From Microthrixaceae bacterium (lineage in GTDB: Bacteria; Actinomycetota; Acidimicrobiia; Acidimicrobiales; Iamiaceae), in the NCBI GenBank assembly GCA_016702505.1, contig JADJDU010000014.1:1-64000 (forward strand): a DNA stretch of 64,000 bases. The letters are read 5' to 3'. The position numbers and the translations under genes are program-made. Below, in pieces: positions 24,656 to 33,379 of this stretch. The notes under the pieces are model-generated. The model worked only from the letters and a program-made list of their open reading frames with translations. It did no database searches and was not told the origin of the DNA. The stretch's first letter is position 1. Each line of letters opens with the position of its first letter.

Positions 24656-25228
24656 CTAGGACGGGGCTGACTTCACCGCGGCTTCGAGCACGGCCCGAAC
24701 GTGGCCGCTCAATTCGTCGGGGGCTATCACCGCCACACCATCAGCGGCCGCGACGCATGCCTCGGTCACCAGCCCGTAGAGGACCACGGCCAGACCGATC
24801 ACCTGACTGTCGGCGATCAGACCTTGATTGGCCAAGCCCTGGAGGCCGCCGGTCAGGGCGCCGATCCCGAACTTGCGATCCACGCTGTTCCACTCGCCGA
24901 GGGTCATCTCTTGGCGGAGGGCATGGATCAGGTGACGTCCGGGGCCATCGGCCACGTAGAGCTCGAAAACCCGGGCGCAACCCCGGATGATCGGTTCGAA
25001 ACCGTCCTGGGACCCGGTGCGGGCCGCCACCAGAACGGCACCGTTGAGCTCGCGTGCGGCTTCCTCGTGTACGGCCATCAACAGGTCGTGGACCTCGGGG
25101 AACTCGCGGCGCAGATCCTCGAGATCGACGCCGGCTCGGGCCGCTATTCGCACCGGGGTGGCGGCCCGTACCCCGTTCTCCATGATCTGGGTCTTGGCAG
25201 CGGTGAGCACCCGCCGTCGGACGCTCAC
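24656..25228 (-). CDS. TetR-family transcriptional regulator
   Basis: The GTG at 25228, with GGGGAG upstream, gives 190 residues. The N-terminal helix-turn-helix is VLTAAKTQIMENGVRAATPV and RIAARAGVDLEDLRREFP; the rest is an all-helical ligand-binding domain ending AVLEAAVKSAPS. It is divergent from the GH3 glycosidase at 25328, with 99 bp between, so it may regulate that gene and itself; I did not find a clear palindrome in the gap. An open frame extends further upstream to 26197 but only as a shadow of the glycosidase. Confidence 0.8.
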   Translation of the reverse strand: MSVRRRVLTAAKTQIMENGVRAATPVRIAARAGVDLEDLRREFPEVHDLLMAVHEEAARELNGAVLVAARTGSQDGFEPIIRGCARVFELYVADGPGRHLIHALRQEMTLGEWNSVDRKFGIGALTGGLQGLANQGLIADSQVIGLAVVLYGLVTEACVAAADGVAVIAPDELSGHVRAVLEAAVKSAPS

Positions 25229-25327
25229 GGTCGCTCCCCACGGACCATGGCGTGAATGTTGCCACAGGGGGCTGGCTCCCGTTGGCCCGACGCTGTGTCC
25301 AAGGCGCCCCGGTACCATCCCCACTCG

Positions 25328-27781
25328 ATGACGACCCCAGCCGCTGATCGCACTCCCAGCACCGACGACGCCCACGCCGGTGACCCGCCCATCGTCGCCT
25401 CGGCCGCCGAGGTGGTGGCGGGCATGGACCTCCAAGCCAAGGTTCGGCTGTTGTCGGGGCGCGGTATGTGGACGCTTGAACCGGTGGCCGATGCCGGGTT
25501 GAACACCATCGTGGTATCCGATGGTCCTCACGGGCTCCGCTGCCAGAGCGGAACCGGCGACCACTTGGGCGTGGCGGCCGCAACACCGGCCACCTGCTTT
25601 CCTCCGGCCGTCACCATGGGGTCGAGCTGGGACCCTGAGTTGGCGGCCGAGGTCGGAGCCGCGATCGGGGCCGAGGCCCGGTCCCAGGGTGTGGCAGTGG
25701 TGTTGGGCCCCGGTCTCAACCTCAAGCGTCACCCCGCCGGAGGGCGTTGCTTCGAGTACTACTCCGAGGATCCCTTCCTGTCGGGGCGGCTGGCGGCCGG
25801 AGCTGTCTCGGGCATCCAGTCCCAAGGGGTCGGGGCTTGCGTCAAGCACTTCGCCGTCAACAACCAGGAGTCTCATCGGCTGGTGGTCGACGCTGTAGTG
25901 GACGAGCGGACGTTGAGAGAGCTGTACCTGGCAGGGTTCGAACATGTCGTGACCAGCGCCCGCCCTTGGACGGTCATGAGCTCGTACAACCGGATCAATG
26001 GCACCTACGCCTCGGACCACTTCGAACTCTTGACCTCCGTCCTCCGCGGGGAGTGGGGGTGGGAAGGGCTGGTCATGAGCGACTGGGGTGGCACCAACGA
26101 CCGGGTGGCCGCAATCCAGGCCGGCATGGACCTGGAGATGCCCGCCAGCGGCGGGGCCTTCGACTCGGAGGTGATCGAGGCCGTGCGGGAGGGGCATCTC
26201 AGAGTCTCGGCCGTCGATACCAGTGCAGCCCGTGTGGTTGCGCTTCTACAACAAGGCCAAGGCCTCGGTGAGCGCCCGGTCGCAGACCACGAAGCCCACC
26301 ATGTCCTGGCCCGCCGGGCGGCCGCAGCCGGCACGGTCATGCTGACCAACGACGGCACGTTGCCGCTGTCGGCTGAGGGGAGGATCGTTCTGGTCGGAGC
26401 GTTCGCGACCGAGCCCCGCTACCAGGGGGCTGGCAGCTCCCAGGTGACCCCTCTGCGTCTCGATCGCGCTGTGGATGAGATCCGAGCCCGCGTCGGACCT
26501 TCGGCGCGGGTGCAACACGTTGCCGGCTACGACGCCCGGACCGGCCGATCGACTCCCGCCATGATCGAAGCGGCGTTGGACACGGCCCGGGAGGCGGACG
26601 TGGTCGTCTGCTTCGTGGGCCTAGCGGCAGCCGAGGAATCTGAGGGATTCGACCGGTCATCGCTGGATCTGTCAGAGGATCAGGTCACCCTCATCGAAGC
26701 TTTGGCCTCGGGTCCGGCTCCGGTGGTGGTGGTCCTCAACAACGGGGGAGTGGTCCACCTCCCGTGGGCCGAGAGGGTGAACGCGGTGGTGGAGTGTTGG
26801 TTGGGAGGTCAGGCCGGAGGAAGTGCTGTCACCGACGTTCTGTTCGGTGACGTGGATCCCGGCGGGAGGCTGGCCGAATCGATCCCGTTCCACGTCGGTC
26901 AGATTCCGGCCGACCGCAATTTCCCCGGCCATCCCCGCCAGGTCCAGTACCGCGAAGGTTTCTATGTCGGGTACCGGTTCCACGACAGTGCCGGCGTCGC
27001 CGCCCAGTTCCCGTTCGGTCACGGGCTCTCCTTCACCAGCTTCGAGTGGAACGACATCTCGGTGAGTGGGAGCGGCACAGACCTGACTGTGTCCGTGACC
27101 GTCACCAACACCGGCACCCGGTCCGGTTCGGATGTGGTGCAGCTCTACGTACGGGATAGGCACAGCACTGTGCCCCGCCCGGATAAGGAGCTGAAGGGCT
27201 TCGCCAAGGTCCATCTCGATGCCGGAGCGGCAGAGACGGTGACCATCGATCTGGATCGGCGATCCTTTGCCGTCTGGGACGTGGCGTCCCACGGTTGGCT
27301 GGTGGAGGGCGGCGAGTTCGAGCTGGTGGTTGGGCGCTCCTCGGCCGACACCGTCACCGTGCTGGAGGTAGCGGTCGACTCCGATGACCACCTCGGGCCC
27401 GATGACCGGCCGGTGGCGCGGGCGGCCACGGAGGAGGAGTTCGCTCTCATGTTGGGTCGGGCCGTCCCCGAGCCCGATCCGGTGCGTCCATTCCACCGCA
27501 ACTCGACGATTGACGATCTGGCCGAGACAGCGCTCGGAAGAGTGGTGGCCGCCATTGTCGAGCGCGAGGGACTGCGTCGGGCCAAGCAGGAGTTCCCGAA
27601 CCCGGACGAGGCCACGATCCGCATGATCCGCACGGCGGTACGGGAGGGCCCGGTCCGAGCCCTGGCAATCCTGAGCGGAGGCGTGGTCCGCCTATCTCAC
27701 GTGGACGCCCTGGTATCGGCCGCCAACGGCTGGGCAGGCCGAAGCCTGCCGCGATTGAAAAAGGGCCGCTCGGCTGTCTGA
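25328..27781 (+). CDS. Glycoside hydrolase family 3 beta-glucosidase-type enzyme
   Basis: 817 residues from ATG 25328. The GH3 N-terminal barrel has VVSDGPHGLRCQ, KHFAVNNQESHR and the nucleophile aspartate in VMSDWGGTNDR (about residue 252). The C-terminal sandwich has VVVVLNNGGVVHLPW and GGRLAESIPF, followed by a fibronectin-III-like domain (NTGTRSGSDVVQLYVRD ... KELKGFAKV). No signal peptide, so it probably acts on imported oligosaccharides in the cytoplasm. An extra 110-residue helical tail follows the usual end. Divergent TetR neighbour suggests inducible expression. Confidence 0.92.
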   Translation: MTTPAADRTPSTDDAHAGDPPIVASAAEVVAGMDLQAKVRLLSGRGMWTLEPVADAGLNTIVVSDGPHGLRCQSGTGDHLGVAAATPATCFPPAVTMGSSWDPELAAEVGAAIGAEARSQGVAVVLGPGLNLKRHPAGGRCFEYYSEDPFLSGRLAAGAVSGIQSQGVGACVKHFAVNNQESHRLVVDAVVDERTLRELYLAGFEHVVTSARPWTVMSSYNRINGTYASDHFELLTSVLRGEWGWEGLVMSDWGGTNDRVAAIQAGMDLEMPASGGAFDSEVIEAVREGHLRVSAVDTSAARVVALLQQGQGLGERPVADHEAHHVLARRAAAAGTVMLTNDGTLPLSAEGRIVLVGAFATEPRYQGAGSSQVTPLRLDRAVDEIRARVGPSARVQHVAGYDARTGRSTPAMIEAALDTAREADVVVCFVGLAAAEESEGFDRSSLDLSEDQVTLIEALASGPAPVVVVLNNGGVVHLPWAERVNAVVECWLGGQAGGSAVTDVLFGDVDPGGRLAESIPFHVGQIPADRNFPGHPRQVQYREGFYVGYRFHDSAGVAAQFPFGHGLSFTSFEWNDISVSGSGTDLTVSVTVTNTGTRSGSDVVQLYVRDRHSTVPRPDKELKGFAKVHLDAGAAETVTIDLDRRSFAVWDVASHGWLVEGGEFELVVGRSSADTVTVLEVAVDSDDHLGPDDRPVARAATEEEFALMLGRAVPEPDPVRPFHRNSTIDDLAETALGRVVAAIVEREGLRRAKQEFPNPDEATIRMIRTAVREGPVRALAILSGGVVRLSHVDALVSAANGWAGRSLPRLKKGRSAV

Positions 27782-27811
27782 CCGCAAGGATGTCGCTCTT
27801 TGAGGCGTCCC

Positions 27812-28093
27812 TCAGACGGATTCAACCAGTGCGCTGTAGCGCTGTTGGGCGGCCTGTGCCGACGTCCCCAGCAACGCGCCAATCTTCTGCCACGAAGACC
27901 CGGCTGCACGCGCGGCGACTACCGCCTCCACGACCTGGCGTTCGCTGCGGGCGCGGCCGAGCGCAGCGCGCTCGAGCATGTACTCCTCAACCGGTCTCTC
28001 ATCGTTCTCGCCGGGTTCGTAGTTCTCGAACCGCTCAGCGAGTTCATCGGCGTGATCGAGGATCTCTTGGATCGTTCGTGGCATAGGGATCAC
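27812..28093 (-). CDS. Putative antitoxin with C-terminal helix-turn-helix
   Basis: A GTG at 28093 overlaps the stop of the upstream toxin frame (GTGA); an ATG at 28084 (MPRTIQEILDHADELAERF) is the other likely start. The N-terminal half is acidic and helical; the C-terminal half has VVEAVVAARAAGSSWQKIGA and LLGTSAQAAQQRYSALVESV, a helix-turn-helix of sigma-region-4 type. Position directly after a toxin-like gene and size (about 90 residues) argue for an antitoxin that also represses the operon. Confidence 0.6.
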   Translation of the reverse strand: MIPMPRTIQEILDHADELAERFENYEPGENDERPVEEYMLERAALGRARSERQVVEAVVAARAAGSSWQKIGALLGTSAQAAQQRYSALVESV

Positions 28094-28327
28094 CTCAGGA
28101 ACTGCTGACGGGCTGGCATGGCGTGCACGATGAACTCGATCTCGTCGCCCACCGCTAACCCGACTTCGAGCACTTGGCCGCGGCGATCGGCACCGACGAG
28201 CATCGTCAAATCGTCAAATCGTCAAATCGTCGAGGTCGAAGACTCGAATGGGATGTCTGTAGGCGTGGAGCATGTCTTCATCAGCGATCCCGTGCCGTCG
28301 AGCGCTTGCCAGAACGACGGGATCCAC
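28090..28327 (-). pseudogene. Toxin gene disrupted by an 8-bp tandem repeat
   Basis: From the GTG at 28327 the protein reads VDPVVLASARRHGIADEDML, then HAYRHPIRVFDLDDLT and a premature TGA, caused by three copies of TCGTCAAA at 28203-28226 (plus strand). With a single unit the frame continues MLVGADRRGQVLEVGLAVGD to FIVHAMPARQQFLR and stops at 28090. That full form matches the toxin at 5412 (ARKHG, GPDRAGNLLEI, VIHAMPLR). The frame is open upstream to an ATG at 28402, but the compact start fits the family. A TATCAAGATA palindrome just upstream may be the operator. Confidence 0.6.
28203..28231 (+). repeat. Tandem repeat, 3.6 copies of an 8-bp unit
   Basis: TCGTCAAA is repeated exactly at 28203, 28211 and 28219, with a partial fourth unit. 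It lies inside the toxin frame and brings in TGA. Eight is not a multiple of three, so copy-number change also shifts the frame. Confidence 0.85.
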
Positions 28328-28486
28328 CTGACAAGTTATCTTGATAGGGGCTTTGGCGCTAGGGCCATCGACAACGCCAAACGGAGGAACTACATGAGGC
28401 AACGAATCCCCCTACGCGGAGGTTTCGAGTGAGTCAATGCGTACGGCCTGACGCCCAAGCGGGCCACTGGTACCCCAGGTGCCGAG

Positions 28487-28650
28487 ATGTCGAACGATCC
28501 TGTGCCCGTCAAGCATGTCGAGCACCTCGAACTTTCAGTCGAGGAGCTGCTCTGGCGCGGCCGTCCGTTCCCTCCGGGTGAGGAGATGGTGCTTGACGAG
28601 CTTCACCCCCCAAGGCGGGTGAAGCCTTCCTCGATGCCGTTCGCTCGTGA
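28487..28650 (+). pseudogene. Small antitoxin-like protein, frameshifted in a C6 run
   Basis: MSNDPVPVKHVEHLELSVEE and LLWRGRPFPPGEEMVLDEL read like a small soluble protein. A one-base change in the run of six C at 28606-28611 gives a natural end (KAGEAFLDAVRS, stop at 28648-28650); otherwise the frame continues with Arg/Pro-rich sequence to 28690. The size (about 54 residues) and final helix resemble VapB-like or other short antitoxins. The family was not identified and no toxin follows on this strand. Confidence 0.35.
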
Positions 28651-28766
28651 CGTCTGCCGGCCAGCGCGGTCCGGTGGTGGTTCCAAGTAGCAACGCTCCG
28701 CAAACTGTGGCAATCGACATCAGGTCGCCGCAGGCGTCAACCACTCCGACAGGTCCCAAAACCGCC

Positions 28767-28797
28767 ACCGAGATCGTTGCCGTACAACGATCTCGGT
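28767..28797 (-). terminator. Terminator of tmRNA
   Basis: ACCGAGATCGTTG-CCGTA-CAACGATCTCGGT is a perfect 13-bp stem with a 5-nt loop, about 60 nt past the tmRNA 3' end, and on the minus strand is followed by GGCGGTTTTGGG. Confidence 0.7.
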
Positions 28798-28858
28798 AGA
28801 TCCTGGTGGTTCTTCGCAACGCTCTACGGCTGTTGGCAGATTCGTTGGAAAGCGGGGT

Positions 28859-29244
28859 TGGTGGAGCTGGGGAGAATCGAACTCCCGTCCGCGAGGCGGT
28901 TGACGACCGCGCTACGACCATTCCCGAGGCTGAGCCGTGACGGCTGGCTCGCTGCCGGGTCAGTTGGGCTTGCGCCCACCGCACCGTCTTTCCGGAACGT
29001 CAGTGGTCTTTCTCACCGTCAGCGGTCTTTCCCGCCGTCAACCCCTACTTCTGTTGCCGGGCTGTAGTGGTCTGGCCCCGTGTGCCATTGCTGGTCACGA
29101 TGTCTCTCTTGGCTAGATCAGTGAAGATCAGGCGGCGAGAGCGAAGTCGCCATCGGCGCTTCTTTGGGTTCCCCGTTTAACGAGTCTGAGAAACTCGGGT
29201 CGCACGTCCGGCTTCCGGTCCCCACGTCGAAACCGGTCAGCCCC
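28859..29244 (-). ncRNA. ssrA: Transfer-messenger RNA (tmRNA)
   Basis: The 5' end GGGGCTGACCGGTTTCGACG (from 29244) and 3' end GGACGGGAGTTCGATTCTCC...CAGCTCCACCA (to 28859, CCA encoded) form the tRNA-like domain. The tag reading frame ends ADGDFALAA followed by TGA at 29128-29130; the resume codon is uncertain, probably near 29172 (GGA ACC CAA AGA AGC). Length 386 nt is normal. It lies 68 bp downstream of smpB, its protein partner in rescuing stalled ribosomes. Confidence 0.9.
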
Positions 29245-29312
29245 TTGTCAAGGTGTCCACCCACCGGAACGTGGTGGTGGGTGGACGGACCATGGTACCG
29301 GCTCGGCGTCGC

Positions 29313-29819
29313 TCAACCGTCGGAGTTTCGGCGGCGTCCCGCGGCCATGGCCCGACGGGCGTCTAGGTCGGCGTCGCGCTGGGCGATCATCTGGCGCTTG
29401 TCGTAGTGCTTGAGACCACGGCCCAGTCCGACTTCGAGCTTGGCCCGGCCATCGCGGAAGTACAGCGACAGCGGGATCAAGGTGAGGTGTTCCTGGCTCA
29501 CCTTCTGGTGCATCTCCTCTAGCTCGTGGCGGTGGGCCAGCAGCTTGCGGGTCCGGGCAGGTTCGTGGCCGCCCTGGGCCGATGCGTTGGAGTAGGCGTT
29601 GATGTGCAGTCCGACCAGGTACAGGTCTCGGCCGTCGAATCGAGCGAAGGCATCGTTGAGCGTGACCCGCGCTTCTCGCAACGACTTGACCTCGCTGCCC
29701 TTGAGCATGATCCCGCATTCCCACGTGTCGACGATCTCGTAGTCACGTCGGGCCTGACGGTTGGTGGCCACCACGGTCGTGCCGGGGATCGGCTTGTTCT
29801 TGGTCTTCTTGGCAGCCAT
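29313..29819 (-). CDS. smpB: SsrA-binding protein SmpB
   Basis: 168 residues, the usual size. Family marks are NRQARRDYEIVDTWECGIML, KGSEVKSLREARVTLNDAF, the segment LYLVGLHINAYSNAS, HEPARTRKLLAHRHELE and the basic C-terminal tail ending RDADLDARRAMAAGRRRN, which enters the ribosomal decoding centre. It binds the tRNA-like part of tmRNA encoded just downstream on the same strand. The start ATG 29819 gives the expected lysine-rich N-terminus (MAAKKTKNKPIPG). Confidence 0.95.
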   Translation of the reverse strand: MAAKKTKNKPIPGTTVVATNRQARRDYEIVDTWECGIMLKGSEVKSLREARVTLNDAFARFDGRDLYLVGLHINAYSNASAQGGHEPARTRKLLAHRHELEEMHQKVSQEHLTLIPLSLYFRDGRAKLEVGLGRGLKHYDKRQMIAQRDADLDARRAMAAGRRRNSDG

Positions 29820-29920
29820 TGCTTCGGCAGTCTGGTGTGAGCGGAGCCGGGGTCGGTCCCGGCGGGGGAGGCAGGCTATCGGAGCGGTTCGGTGCAGGCC
29901 CCGCCAGTTACGGTGATCGG

Positions 29921-30337
29921 GTGCTGCGCATCACCCGGTCCGCCTACCTCCAGATGCTGAGCCACGCCATCGCCGGCTTGCCCAACGAGGCTTGCGGGCT
30001 GCTCGGTGGCCCGTGGGGAGGGGCTCGCATCGATGCTTTCGTTCCCACCCGCAACGCTGACGAGTCGGCCAAGACCTATTCGATAGGCCCTGACGGGTTT
30101 TCGGCCGCCGATGGCGTGTTCGGACCGCTTGGCATAGACGTGGTGGGGGTCATGCACTCCCACACCCACACCGATCCGTACCCCTCACCCACTGATGTTG
30201 CCCAGGCCGACAACCCGCTGCTCGAGGGCTGGCACTACGTGATCGTGTCGCTACGGGACAGTGAACCGATGTTGAGGTGCTGGCTCCTCGATGACGGTGT
30301 CATCGTCGAGGAGCCGGTCGAGATCATCGAGGGGTGA
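29921..30337 (+). CDS. mec: Mec-type JAMM metalloprotease (CysO-cysteine peptidase family)
   Basis: The GTG at 29921 gives 138 residues. The zinc site is complete: the upstream glutamate in NEACGLLGGPW, and HSHTHTDPYPSPTDV with two histidines, serine and aspartate of the JAMM motif. In actinobacteria the enzyme removes cysteine from the ThiS-like carrier CysO after CysM has attached it. Here CysM follows at 31507, but no CysO gene lies between; a lipoprotein gene on the other strand does instead. Confidence 0.85.
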   Translation: MLRITRSAYLQMLSHAIAGLPNEACGLLGGPWGGARIDAFVPTRNADESAKTYSIGPDGFSAADGVFGPLGIDVVGVMHSHTHTDPYPSPTDVAQADNPLLEGWHYVIVSLRDSEPMLRCWLLDDGVIVEEPVEIIEG

Positions 30338-30355
30338 CTGCGGCGCAGCCCAGGC

Positions 30356-31267
30356 TCAGCTCACGGTGTAGTTGACGGTCTTGGTGGAGACCTTGCCCTC
30401 GTTGTCGGTGGCGGTCACGGTGAACGTCTTGGCTCCGGCGGTGGCGGTGCTGATCGTGGCGCCGTCGGCCACGGTTCCGACGCAGGAGGCCACGCCGACC
30501 CCGTCGCCGTCACTGCACGAGAAGTCGGCCACCAGAGCGCTGTTGCGGGGGTAGGTGGCGCCTTCGACAGGGGTGGTGATGGTGATGATGGGTGCGGTCA
30601 CGTCGTTGCTGACCAGGCTTGGGTGGAGTCCGGGGCTGGGGTTGGGGTAGCAGTTGAAGGTGGGGTTGAGGGTGCCCACCACCGTCCCGGTCACCTTCGT
30701 CTTGAGGGTGAACCCGTAGGCGGCGTAGGAGGTTCCATGGATCTTCTGGTGGATCGTCGAGCCCAGGGCTGCAGTCACCTTGAGGTTCATGGTCAGTGTC
30801 GGCAGGGTGGCGGTGGTGTTCGACGGGATCGGACCAGGGACCGACACCTCCACGTAGGCGGCGGTGGCCGTGGACGCGGGGGCTCCGGGTCCGACTCCGG
30901 CCCAACCCGAGATCGACTGGCTGTTGAGCGTCGTGCCCGTGGGAATGGCCACCCGCCACTTGATCTGGCTGGTCTCGGTGACCGTGCCGTAGCTGCTTGG
31001 AGTTCCGTCGACGAAGTAGGGCTCGGGGACGACCTTCACCTCGAAGTCGGCCCCGGGCTTGACGGCTTGGGGAGCGGTGACGGTGTAGTCGGACTCGACG
31101 GTCTGGGTCCCGTTGGGGACCAAGATGTTGTTGGACAGGACCTCGCATCCATAGCTGACGTTGGTGGTGATCGAGGTGGGCGGGTCCTCACACGCGCTCA
31201 AGCCCACGGCCATGGCCACGATGGCGGCGCTGCCAGCGATTCGACGGATGGCGGTGTGCTTGGACAA
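30356..31267 (-). CDS. Lipoprotein with a C-terminal Ig-like/HYR-type domain
   Basis: A TTG at 31267 starts a lipoprotein signal (RRIAGSAAIVAMAVGLSAC). The first folded part, about 170 residues, contains SDYTVTAPQAVKPGADFEVK and repeated Thr/Ser-rich strands similar to dehydratase-type or cell-surface beta domains. The C-terminal 80 residues (PIITITTPVEGATYPRNSAL ... SVTATDNEGK-like) form an Ig-like/HYR repeat with a disulfide pair (FSCSDGDGVGVASC). Surface protein of unknown role, inserted between mec and cysM on the opposite strand. The frame extends to 31372 without a signal-peptide start. Confidence 0.7.
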   Translation of the reverse strand: MSKHTAIRRIAGSAAIVAMAVGLSACEDPPTSITTNVSYGCEVLSNNILVPNGTQTVESDYTVTAPQAVKPGADFEVKVVPEPYFVDGTPSSYGTVTETSQIKWRVAIPTGTTLNSQSISGWAGVGPGAPASTATAAYVEVSVPGPIPSNTTATLPTLTMNLKVTAALGSTIHQKIHGTSYAAYGFTLKTKVTGTVVGTLNPTFNCYPNPSPGLHPSLVSNDVTAPIITITTPVEGATYPRNSALVADFSCSDGDGVGVASCVGTVADGATISTATAGAKTFTVTATDNEGKVSTKTVNYTVS

Positions 31268-31506
31268 TGCGGTCCCCTTGGCTTGTGGTGGTGTTGGCTC
31301 GGCTTGGCGTGCATCAACAAGCGTCGGGCCGCCGATGCGGTTACCTGCTGGTAACCGGTGAAAGTGGAACATGTACTCCGTTTCGTGTCAACGATCTTTG
31401 TGCCCTGGGTCACATGGTTCGGGTCGGTTGGCTGAGGGTCCGAGAACGGTGCCGGATACGCTGCCCCCGGTCATCCCCGACCTGCCCTTCTGACCTGACC
31501 GGAGCC

Positions 31507-32457
31507 ATGGTGGCGCTCTACCGCAACGTGATCGACCTCATCGGAAACACGCCGATGGTCGACATCAGTCCGCTCAGCCCCAACCCGGCCGTGAGCATCT
31601 ACGCCAAGCTCGAGGGGCAGAACCCTGGGGGTTCGGTCAAGGACCGGGCGGCCAAGTTCATGATCGAGGCCGCCGAAAGGGACGGTCTCCTTCAGCCCGG
31701 GTCGGTGGTGTTGGAATCTTCGTCGGGAAACACCGGCATCGCGCTGGCCATGATCTGCAAGGTACGTGGCTACCACCTCAAGGTGGTGCTGCCCGAGAAC
31801 GTGTCGGTCGAACGGCGTCAGGCCCTCGAGGTCTGGGGCACGGAGATCATCCCGTCGCCAGCGGCAGAGGGATCCAACGGAGCGATGCGTCGGGCCCAGG
31901 CCTTGGCCGCCGAGAACCCCCAGTGGTGGTTTCCGTTCCAATATGGCAACGACGCCAACCCGAGGGCCCATTACGCGGGCACTGGACCGGAGATCCTCGC
32001 CGATGTCCCAGACATCACCCACTTTGTGGCGGGGCTCGGCACCGCAGGGACGCTCATGGGGGTAGGCACGTACCTGAAGGAACAGAAGCCGTCGGTTCAG
32101 GTGTGGGCCATCGAGCCGCCCGCCGGGGAGATGGTCGACGGTCTGAAGAACTTCGACGAGGGGTTCGTGCCACCCGTCTTCACCGACTGGAACGGCTACG
32201 AACTCCTCGATCGCAAGATGATCGTCCGACCCCGAGAATCAATCGTGTGGACGAGACGCCTGACTGAGGTCGGTGTGTTCGCCGGTATCTCCTCGGGTGC
32301 GATCGCCGCCGGCGCGGCCAAGTGCGCCGAGGCCATAGACGAGGGTGTGGTCGTGATGATCGTGTGCGACGGGGGCTGGAAGTACCTGTCCACCGGCGCA
32401 TGGACCGACGATCTCGACAAGGTCGAAGCACGGGCCAAGGGCACCATCTACTTCTGA
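31507..32457 (+). CDS. cysM: Cysteine synthase (CysM type, PLP-dependent)
   Basis: 316 residues from ATG 31507. The PLP lysine lies in GQNPGGSVKDRAAKFMIE (about residue 43), the substrate-binding loop is SSSGNTGIALAMICKVRGY, and the phosphate-binding glycine loop is GLGTAGTLMGVGTYL. The C-terminus is SSGAIAAGAAKCAEA and CDGGWKYLSTGAW. In actinobacteria CysM uses O-phosphoserine and CysO-thiocarboxylate. The mec gene just upstream supports that route rather than the sulfide route. Confidence 0.88.
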   Translation: MVALYRNVIDLIGNTPMVDISPLSPNPAVSIYAKLEGQNPGGSVKDRAAKFMIEAAERDGLLQPGSVVLESSSGNTGIALAMICKVRGYHLKVVLPENVSVERRQALEVWGTEIIPSPAAEGSNGAMRRAQALAAENPQWWFPFQYGNDANPRAHYAGTGPEILADVPDITHFVAGLGTAGTLMGVGTYLKEQKPSVQVWAIEPPAGEMVDGLKNFDEGFVPPVFTDWNGYELLDRKMIVRPRESIVWTRRLTEVGVFAGISSGAIAAGAAKCAEAIDEGVVVMIVCDGGWKYLSTGAWTDDLDKVEARAKGTIYF

Positions 32458-32495
32458 AAGGCCAGGCCCACCGCCTCGGCGTGATCGAACGCGAA

Positions 32496-32523
32496 TGTGG
32501 CCGGACCCGAAGGCCCGGCCACA
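32496..32523. terminator. Terminator between convergent cysM and the repeat protein
   Basis: TGTGGCCGG ... CCGGCCACA forms a 9-bp stem with a 10-nt loop between two gene ends. Confidence 0.6.
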
Positions 32524-32548
32524 CTGCCCTAGCCCGACAGTGGTCGGG

Positions 32549-33283
32549 TCAGTTCTCGCCTCGGGCGCGGAACTCGCCGTCGACGATCTTGCCGATCACC
32601 TCAGGCAACTTGGCCTTGAGTTCGTCGGCCTTCTCCTGGGTGACCTTGCCGTCGGCCACGGCTTGGTCGATCCGCTCGGTAGCGGAGGCCACCAGGGCAT
32701 CCACCAGAGCCTGGCGATCCACACCCTGGTCGGTTGCGATCTCGGCCAGTGTCTTGCCGTCTTGGAGCTGAGCCTTCAACTCGTCGGTGGTCAGCCCCAG
32801 GGCCTCGGCCGCCGCTTCCATCCTGAAGTGGCGGAGTCGTCCACCGCGTCCGTGACCGTCACCCCGGTCGGGGAGGTTCTTGTCCACGAGCTCGGCCATG
32901 CGCTCGGGGAGAGTGGAGCGGAGCTCGTCGAGCTGCTCGTTGCCAGCGGCGACCAGGGCGTCGATGAGGGTTTGGCGGTCGACGCCGTTGGCTTCGGCCA
33001 CCTGAGCAAGGGTCTTTCCCTCCTTGAGGGCGACCTTCAGGTCATCCACCGAGATGCCAATCGCCTCGGCCGCTGCTTCGAGCTTCAGGCCGCGGATGCC
33101 GTCCATTGGTCCGTGGCCCTCTCCGGTTGCGGTGTCGGTGGCGGGATCGGTCGAGGGGGCGGTGGCGGCGGGTTCCTCTTGGGCGCCCGAGATCACCGGC
33201 GTGCCGACCATCGCTCCGACCACGCCTCCGGTGGTGAGAGCGGCGGCCATTGCTGCCGAAGCGAGGAGTTTGCGACTGGCCAT
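32549..33283 (-). CDS. Secreted protein with two repeated helical units
   Basis: From ATG 33283 there is a signal peptide (MASRKLLASAAMAAALTTGG ... ISGAQEEP), a Thr/Pro linker and then two copies of a helical module: KLEAAAEAIGISVDDLKVAL with GKTLAQVAEANGVDRQTLID, and RMEAAAEALGLTTDELKAQL with GKTLAEIATDQGVDRQALVD. The repeats are about 50 residues each with some 60% identity by eye. Similar modules occur in exported actinobacterial proteins without known function. The two-component genes lie just upstream, on the same strand. Confidence 0.75.
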   Translation of the reverse strand: MASRKLLASAAMAAALTTGGVVGAMVGTPVISGAQEEPAATAPSTDPATDTATGEGHGPMDGIRGLKLEAAAEAIGISVDDLKVALKEGKTLAQVAEANGVDRQTLIDALVAAGNEQLDELRSTLPERMAELVDKNLPDRGDGHGRGGRLRHFRMEAAAEALGLTTDELKAQLQDGKTLAEIATDQGVDRQALVDALVASATERIDQAVADGKVTQEKADELKAKLPEVIGKIVDGEFRARGEN

Positions 33284-33379
33284 CTTGGTGGTCCTTTCGG
33301 GTATGTCGGTTCTGATGGGTTCCACCCAACACGGTCAAGCTGTGAGCGGGCTGTGAGTCGCCAGCGAGTTGGGAAGGAA

